A stretch of DNA of 64,000 bases, from positions 1-64,000 of the forward strand of contig DAOSIS010000016.1 in assembly GCA_035366835.1 (NCBI GenBank). The letters run 5' to 3'. The translations under genes were made by a program, and so were the position numbers. Every line of letters starts with the position of its first letter. Position 1 is the first letter of the stretch. The notes beneath the pieces are model-generated. The model worked only from the letters and a program-made list of their open reading frames with translations. It was not told the DNA's origin and did no database searches. This DNA comes from UBA6109 sp035366835. Lineage in GTDB: Bacteria; Desulfobacterota; Syntrophia; Syntrophales; UBA6109. This document shows, in pieces, positions 59,982 to 64,000 of the stretch.

Positions 59982-60818
59982 TTGAATAAGATTCTTGAGA
60001 AAACGGATCTTTCGGACAGCGTGGTCAAGATGGTGATCGAAGCGCCCGAAATCGCCGGAAAGCGCAGGGCGGGCCAGTTCATCATCTTGAAGGTCGACGA
60101 AAAGGGCGAGCGGATTCCGCTCACCATCGTCGATTCCGATGCCGGGAAGGGGACCATCACGATCATCTATCAGGTGGTCGGCAAGACGACCGCGATCATG
60201 GCCGGGATGAAGGCGGGCGACGAGATCATGGATGTCCAGGGACCCCTCGGCAACCCCACGGAAATCGAGAATTTCGGCCAGGTCGTCTGCATCGGCGGCG
60301 GCGTCGGCGTCGGTGTCGTCTACCCTCTGGCGGTCGCACTGAAGAAGGCGGGGAACCGCGTCATTTCCATCATCGGTGCCAGGACCAAGGACCTGCTGAT
60401 CCTGGAGAAGGAGATGAAGGAAGTCAGCGATGAGCTTCATGTGGCAACCGACGACGGCAGCTACGGGTTCCACGGGTTCGTCAGCACCGTTCTGCAGAAC
60501 CTCATCGACAAGGGGGTCAAGATCGACCGGGTCTACGCGATCGGTCCCGTTCCCATGATGCGGGTGCTGAGCAACCAGACGAAACCCTACGGCATCAAAA
60601 CGATTGTCAGTCTGAATGCCATCATGGTCGATGCCACGGGGATGTGCGGCGCATGCCGTGTGGCGGTGGCCGGAAAAACGAAATTTACCTGCGTCGACGG
60701 GCCGGAATTCGACGGCCATGAAGTCGATTTCGATCTGCTGACCAAGCGCCTGCGGATGTACTGCGAGCAGGAAAAACAATGCTATGACGCATACAGGTGT
60801 GAATGCCATGGAAAATAA
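59982..60818 (+). CDS. nfnA: NADH-dependent ferredoxin:NADP oxidoreductase, subunit A
   Basis: 278 residues of the ferredoxin-NADP reductase-like family (FAD and NAD(H) domain), with VCIGGGVGVGVVYPLA and the [2Fe-2S] cysteines DATGMCGACRVAVAGKTKFTC near the end. NfnA handles NADH in the bifurcating Nfn complex. The start is TTG 59982 with AGGAG about 9 nt upstream; there is no suitable ATG. It overlaps nfnB by 11 nt. Confidence 0.93.
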   Translation: MNKILEKTDLSDSVVKMVIEAPEIAGKRRAGQFIILKVDEKGERIPLTIVDSDAGKGTITIIYQVVGKTTAIMAGMKAGDEIMDVQGPLGNPTEIENFGQVVCIGGGVGVGVVYPLAVALKKAGNRVISIIGARTKDLLILEKEMKEVSDELHVATDDGSYGFHGFVSTVLQNLIDKGVKIDRVYAIGPVPMMRVLSNQTKPYGIKTIVSLNAIMVDATGMCGACRVAVAGKTKFTCVDGPEFDGHEVDFDLLTKRLRMYCEQEKQCYDAYRCECHGK

Positions 60819-62223
60819 GGAAAAAAAAGTGAAGGTACCCCGCCAGAAAATGCCTGAGCAGGCCCCGAAGGATCGGGTCCGGAATTTCGATGAAGTGCCC
60901 TTCGGTTATACGGAGGAATTGGCGATCACCGAAGCCAAGCGCTGCATCCAGTGCAAGAAGCCGGGTTGCGTGGCGGGATGTCCGGTGGACGTCAACATCC
61001 CGGGATTCATCAAGAAGATCGCGGAGGGGGATTTCTTGGGCGCCGCGCGCGTGCTGAAGGAGACCAACAGCCTGCCGGCCGTCTGCGGCCGCGTCTGCCC
61101 TCAGGAGGACCAGTGCGAAAAGGTCTGCATCCTCGGCAAGAAGGGTGAGGCCGTGGCGATCGGAAGGCTGGAGCGCTTCGCCGCGGACTACGAACGGAAC
61201 GCCGGCAAGGTCAGCATTCCCGAACCGGCGCCGCCCAGAGGCCAGAAGGTCGCCATCGTCGGCGCCGGCCCCTCGGGACTCACGATTGCGAGCGATCTCG
61301 TCAAGCTGGGATACGAGGTGACGATCTTCGAGGCCCTGCACAAGGCGGGCGGCGTGCTCGTCTACGGAATTCCCGAATTCCGGCTTCCCAAGGCCATCGT
61401 GCAGGCGGAAGTCGATTACCTGAAGAAGCTCGGCGTGAAGATCGTGGTCAACGCCCTCATCGGCCGCTACAAGACCGTGGATGAGTTGTTCGCGGAAGGG
61501 TACGAAGCGATCTACCTGGCAGTCGGCGCCGGGGCGCCGGTCTTCATGAACGTTCCCGGCGAGAATCTGAGCGGCATCTATTCGGCCAACGAGTATCTTA
61601 CCCGCTCCAATCTGATGAAGGCCTACCGCTTCCCGGAGTACGCCACGCCGATCGTGCGCGGCAGGAATGTGGCCGTCATCGGCGGCGGCAACGTCGCCAT
61701 GGACTCTGTCCGCACGGCGCTCCGGCTGGGCGCGGAAAATGCCTATATCATCTACCGGCGCACGGAAGTCGAGATGCCGGCCAGGATCGAAGAAGTCCAT
61801 CACGCCAAGGAAGAGGGCGTGCAGTTCAAGCTCCTGACCAACCCTGTGGAATACATCGGCAACGAGCAGGGCTGGGTGAAGGCGATCAAATGCCAGAGGA
61901 TGGAGCTCGGCGAACCGGATTCATCCGGGCGTCGAAGGCCCATTCCGGTCAAGGGATCGGAATTCCTCATCGACGTGGACACGGTCGTCGTCGCGGTCGG
62001 CACGAATGCCAATCCCATTGTCCCCGCCACGACGCCGGGCCTGGAAGTCAACAAGTGGGGATACATCGTCACCAAGGGTGAAAGCGGCGAGACGAGCCGT
62101 TGCGGCGTCTACGCCGGCGGAGACATCGTGACCGGCGCCGCGACGGTCATCCTGGCCATGGGCGCGGGGCGGAAGGCCGCCAAGGCCATCCACGAGTACC
62201 TGTGCGGGAAGAAGAAAAAGTAG
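60808..62223 (+). CDS. nfnB: NADH-dependent ferredoxin:NADP oxidoreductase, subunit B
   Basis: 471 residues, homologous to the glutamate synthase small subunit: N-terminal iron-sulfur domain (RCIQCKKPGCVAGCPVDVNI, CGRVCPQEDQCEKVCI) and two dinucleotide domains (VAIVGAGPSGLTIASDL, VAVIGGGNVAMDSVRTA). It holds the bifurcating FAD, oxidises reduced ferredoxin and makes NADPH, driven with NADH through NfnA. ATG 60808 has AGGTG upstream; ATG 60784 would add eight residues. Last gene of the rnf-nfn operon. A stand-alone glutamate synthase role is excluded by the adjacent nfnA. Confidence 0.95.
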   Translation: MENKEKKVKVPRQKMPEQAPKDRVRNFDEVPFGYTEELAITEAKRCIQCKKPGCVAGCPVDVNIPGFIKKIAEGDFLGAARVLKETNSLPAVCGRVCPQEDQCEKVCILGKKGEAVAIGRLERFAADYERNAGKVSIPEPAPPRGQKVAIVGAGPSGLTIASDLVKLGYEVTIFEALHKAGGVLVYGIPEFRLPKAIVQAEVDYLKKLGVKIVVNALIGRYKTVDELFAEGYEAIYLAVGAGAPVFMNVPGENLSGIYSANEYLTRSNLMKAYRFPEYATPIVRGRNVAVIGGGNVAMDSVRTALRLGAENAYIIYRRTEVEMPARIEEVHHAKEEGVQFKLLTNPVEYIGNEQGWVKAIKCQRMELGEPDSSGRRRPIPVKGSEFLIDVDTVVVAVGTNANPIVPATTPGLEVNKWGYIVTKGESGETSRCGVYAGGDIVTGAATVILAMGAGRKAAKAIHEYLCGKKKK

Positions 62224-62235
62224 GATGGATCGGGA

Positions 62236-62275
62236 AAAAGAGAGGGGCGGAAGAATCTTCTTCCGCCCCTTTTTT
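62236..62275. terminator. Bidirectional terminator between nfnB and atpB
   Basis: AGGGGCGGAAGAA (62243-62255) pairs with TTCTTCCGCCCCT (62258-62270); T-run after it on the plus strand and AAAAAG before it, giving a T-run on the minus strand. Serves both converging operons. Confidence 0.92.
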
Positions 62276-62311
62276 CTTTTTGCATCGGCCGCCCGTTTCC
62301 GGCCGCCGTTC

Positions 62312-62965
62312 TCAGTGATGTTCTTCCATGGCGCCGGCGATGTACATCATGGCCAGCAGCATGAAGACGAGCGTCTGGATGACCGACGTGAAGATCATCA
62401 GCGCGAAGACCGGCAGGGGCACCAGGAGCGGCACAAGAAGGAGGACGACGGCCAGCACGATGTCCTCACCCATGATGTTCCCGAAGAGCCGCACGGACAG
62501 GGAAAGGGGACGGGAAAGATGGCTGATGATTTCGATCGGCATCATGAGCGGCGTGAGCCACCAGACGGGTCCCATGAACTGCTTCACGTATTTCATGCCG
62601 TGGACGCGGACGCCGACGATGTGCGTCATGACGAAGACGACGATGGCCATCGAAACCGTGGTGTTGAGGTTGGCCGTCGGAGATTCGAATCCCGGGATGA
62701 GCCCGATGAGGTTCGACGTCAGGATGTAGAGCCCCAGCGTCGCGATCAGCGGGAAGAACTTGCGTCCGTGAGGTCCCATGGTCTCCGTAAGCAGCCCGTC
62801 GAACCCGCTCACGATCACCTCCATCACGTTCTGCAGCCGTCCGGGGTAGAGGTTCAGGCGGCGGGTGGCCAGGTAGGAGCACAGCGCCAGAATGGCCATG
62901 ACGCACCAGGCGTACATGACCTGGGCCGGGACATAATGATTTTCGAGAAACAATACGGGATGCAT
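62312..62965 (-). CDS. atpB: ATP synthase F0 subunit a
   Basis: 217 residues, five or six helices. The essential Arg is in SLSVRLFGNIMGEDI; SNLIGLIPGFESPTANLN is the other hallmark, and a C-terminal helix with MMYIAGAMEEHH. It forms the ion half-channels against the c-ring. Overlaps the atpI stop by 4 nt (ATGA). Unlike most bacteria, no atpE follows; subunit c is at 46.6 kb. This is downstream of a two-way terminator shared with the rnf-nfn operon. Confidence 0.96.
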   Translation of the reverse strand: MHPVLFLENHYVPAQVMYAWCVMAILALCSYLATRRLNLYPGRLQNVMEVIVSGFDGLLTETMGPHGRKFFPLIATLGLYILTSNLIGLIPGFESPTANLNTTVSMAIVVFVMTHIVGVRVHGMKYVKQFMGPVWWLTPLMMPIEIISHLSRPLSLSVRLFGNIMGEDIVLAVVLLLVPLLVPLPVFALMIFTSVIQTLVFMLLAMMYIAGAMEEHH

Positions 62966-63372
62966 CAGTCTGTCGGGACCTCCTCAATCTGGTTTTTTTT
63001 GGACAGGAGCATCAAAACGACGGTCAGGGCGATGTTCATGATGACGACCGAAAGACCGATCAGAAGACCGATCACGTTGACGAGATCGCCGGTGATGATG
63101 AGGTAGAGGACCACCCCCGTCACGGCGAAGCGGAGATAGTATCTCCACATGACGGACGCGCGAGAGGCAGCGCCGGAGCGGCTCAGGAACACCTTCTTCA
63201 GGTCGCGGTGAAGCCAGTGGAAATTGACGATGCTGACGAGGCCGCCCAGGAGTACGCCGAAGGCGAACTTCTCCGAAACCAGGGTCAGGCCGGCAAGGAA
63301 ACACAAGCCCAGGACGAGCCAGTTGGTCCATTCAAGCCTTTTTTGGAGCGGGTCTTTTGGGATGCGGTTCAT
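62965..63372 (-). CDS. atpI: ATP synthase subunit I family protein
   Basis: About 135 residues and four helices in two pairs (LVLGLCFLAGLTLVSE, GVLLGGLVSIVNFHWLHRDL, YYLRFAVTGVVLYLIITGDL, GLSVVIMNIALTVVLMLL). Subunit I proteins help assemble the c-ring. ATG 63372 (in MNRIPKDPLQ) is preferred although its ribosome site is weak; it overlaps atpZ by 41 nt, whereas an upstream start would overlap more. Next gene is atpB. Confidence 0.85.
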   Translation of the reverse strand: MNRIPKDPLQKRLEWTNWLVLGLCFLAGLTLVSEKFAFGVLLGGLVSIVNFHWLHRDLKKVFLSRSGAASRASVMWRYYLRFAVTGVVLYLIITGDLVNVIGLLIGLSVVIMNIALTVVLMLLSKKNQIEEVPTD

Positions 63373-63616
63373 TTCGTAAGCCCGTGATGACAGGCTGATC
63401 GTCCGCAAAGTACCTCTTGATCAGGACGTAGACGTTCCGGAACCCGGCAACGATTCCAAGGATCAGGAAGATCAGGGTCAGGTACGGACCCGTGCCGAAC
63501 CTTCGGTCCAGATAGGCGCCGAGGTACAGCCCCCCGAAGACCATCAGGACCATGGCGATGCCCACGCTGCTTGCATAGGCCAGCTGGACGAAAGACTTCT
63601 TCGCGTCCTTATCCAT
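63332..63616 (-). CDS. atpZ: AtpZ-like F0F1 accessory protein
   Basis: 94 residues: two helices (SSVGIAMVLMVFGGLYLGAYLD and YLTLIFLILGIVAGFRNVYVL) with a D-R-R-F-G turn and a charged tail. Family members are found with atpI before F0 genes and bind Mg2+/Ca2+ or help F0 assembly. First gene of atpZ-atpI-atpB on the minus strand; the next gene upstream (a sugar epimerase) is separated by 74 nt. Confidence 0.9.
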   Translation of the reverse strand: MDKDAKKSFVQLAYASSVGIAMVLMVFGGLYLGAYLDRRFGTGPYLTLIFLILGIVAGFRNVYVLIKRYFADDQPVITGLRNEPHPKRPAPKKA

Positions 63617-63690
63617 CGGATGGGCGCCCCTGTATCATGCGCGGTGCCGAAAGTCAATGAAAAACGATGTCCATCAAGGGTGACCGGAGG

Positions 63691-64000
63691 TCAGGCCCGC
63701 CGGTTCCGATACCATTCGATGGTCTTCTTCAGCCCCTCGCGAAAATCGGTGTCCGCCTTGAAGCCGAACTCCCGGAAGGCCCGCCCGGTGTCCAGCATGC
63801 GACGCGGCTGCCCGTCGGGCTGCGCCGCATCCCATACGATCTCGCCCCGGAAACCGGTCAGTTCCGCGATCAGGGTCACGAGGTCCCGGATCGAAATTTC
63901 GAACCCCGGACCGATGTTGACGGGATCGCTCTTGTCGTACCGCTCCGTCGCCAGCACGATCGCTTCGGCGGCATCCTCGACGTAGAAGAACTCCCGCGTC
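63691..64000 (-). CDS. GDP-L-fucose synthase-like NAD-dependent epimerase (5' end outside window)
   Basis: The C-terminal ~103 residues of a short-chain dehydrogenase-type nucleotide-sugar epimerase, cut by the window edge. Upstream of the first in-window Met the frame still reads REFFYVEDAAEAIVLATERY, the substrate-domain segment of GDP-fucose synthases; then VNIGPGFEISIRDLV, WDAAQPDGQPRRMLDTGRA and a final GLKKTIEWYR. It probably makes an activated sugar for surface polysaccharide. The Rossmann half and the exact identity are outside the window. Confidence 0.85.
   Translation of the reverse strand, partial: TREFFYVEDAAEAIVLATERYDKSDPVNIGPGFEISIRDLVTLIAELTGFRGEIVWDAAQPDGQPRRMLDTGRAFREFGFKADTDFREGLKKTIEWYRNRRA

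Noticed and set aside
1..64000. CRISPR arrays, rRNA genes, intact insertion sequences, prophage
   Set aside because: No regularly spaced repeats, rRNA signatures, transposase or phage structural genes were seen on either strand.

Overview
The window reads as about 64 kb of chromosome from a strictly anaerobic, probably syntrophic member of the Desulfobacterota, most likely a Syntrophales (Syntrophus/Smithella-like) lineage. This is an inference from gene content: a tungsten/molybdenum aldehyde:ferredoxin oxidoreductase with a polyferredoxin partner, a complete Rnf complex fused into one operon with the bifurcating Nfn transhydrogenase, F0 ATP synthase genes apart from F1, B12-dependent acyl-CoA mutase subunits with a PaaK-type CoA ligase, a DctPQM TRAP transporter, pyruvate phosphate dikinase, and two sigma-54 activators. 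No rRNA, CRISPR array or intact mobile element is visible. The last 30 kb and the first 25 kb are both dense with short-spaced operons and GC-rich coding sequence.

Layout. 1-5 kb: AOR (5' end outside the window), its ferredoxin, and a PrpR-N/PAS/sigma-54 activator with a palindrome in front of it. 5-9 kb: small accessory genes (a flavin reductase remnant, O-methyltransferase, exported nitroreductase plus lipoprotein, VOC protein, single-domain response regulator), then a tyrosine-recombinase stump beside tRNA-Lys. 9-14 kb (minus strand): serC-serA-purA. 13.8-20.8 kb (plus): radA, groES-groEL, ileS-lspA. 21-27 kb: a minus-strand operon of acyl-CoA mutase large subunit, B12 subunit and CoA ligase, facing a FadR-type regulator; three TTGGTATNACCAA-type operators lie between them. 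27-31 kb: M24 peptidase, 3D-domain lipoprotein and a TRAP transporter. 31.7-35.8 kb: hisI-hisG-hisB-lipoprotein-hisA-HIT. 36-40 kb: yqeY-dnaG-rpoD, whose sigma factor has an abnormal region 4.2, then tRNA-Met. 40.5-45 kb: zinc-ribbon protein, RNase HI, RNase P RNA, and ppdK on the other strand. 45-52 kb: atpE with an orphan dCache sensor (minus), and a membrane histidine kinase/NtrC-type regulator pair with engB (plus). 52.3-62.3 kb: rseC-rnfCDGEAB-(sORF)-NusG-II protein-apbE-nfnA-nfnB in one run behind a promoter/operator, ended by a two-way terminator shared with atpZ-atpI-atpB. The right edge cuts a nucleotide-sugar epimerase.

How the parts fit. AOR, Rnf and Nfn all trade electrons through ferredoxin: AOR makes or uses reduced ferredoxin, Rnf couples ferredoxin/NAD(H) electron flow to an ion gradient, Nfn couples ferredoxin and NADH to NADPH, and the nearby F0 genes use the same gradient. 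The mutase/ligase/FadR block is an inducible acyl-CoA rearrangement module. Its mutase departs from the known enzymes at three active-site positions and is the best candidate here for undescribed chemistry.

One assembly problem is visible: 100 Ns at 55339-55438 inside rnfD-rnfG are flanked by two exact 55-bp duplications, which looks like a k-mer scaffolding artefact rather than biology.
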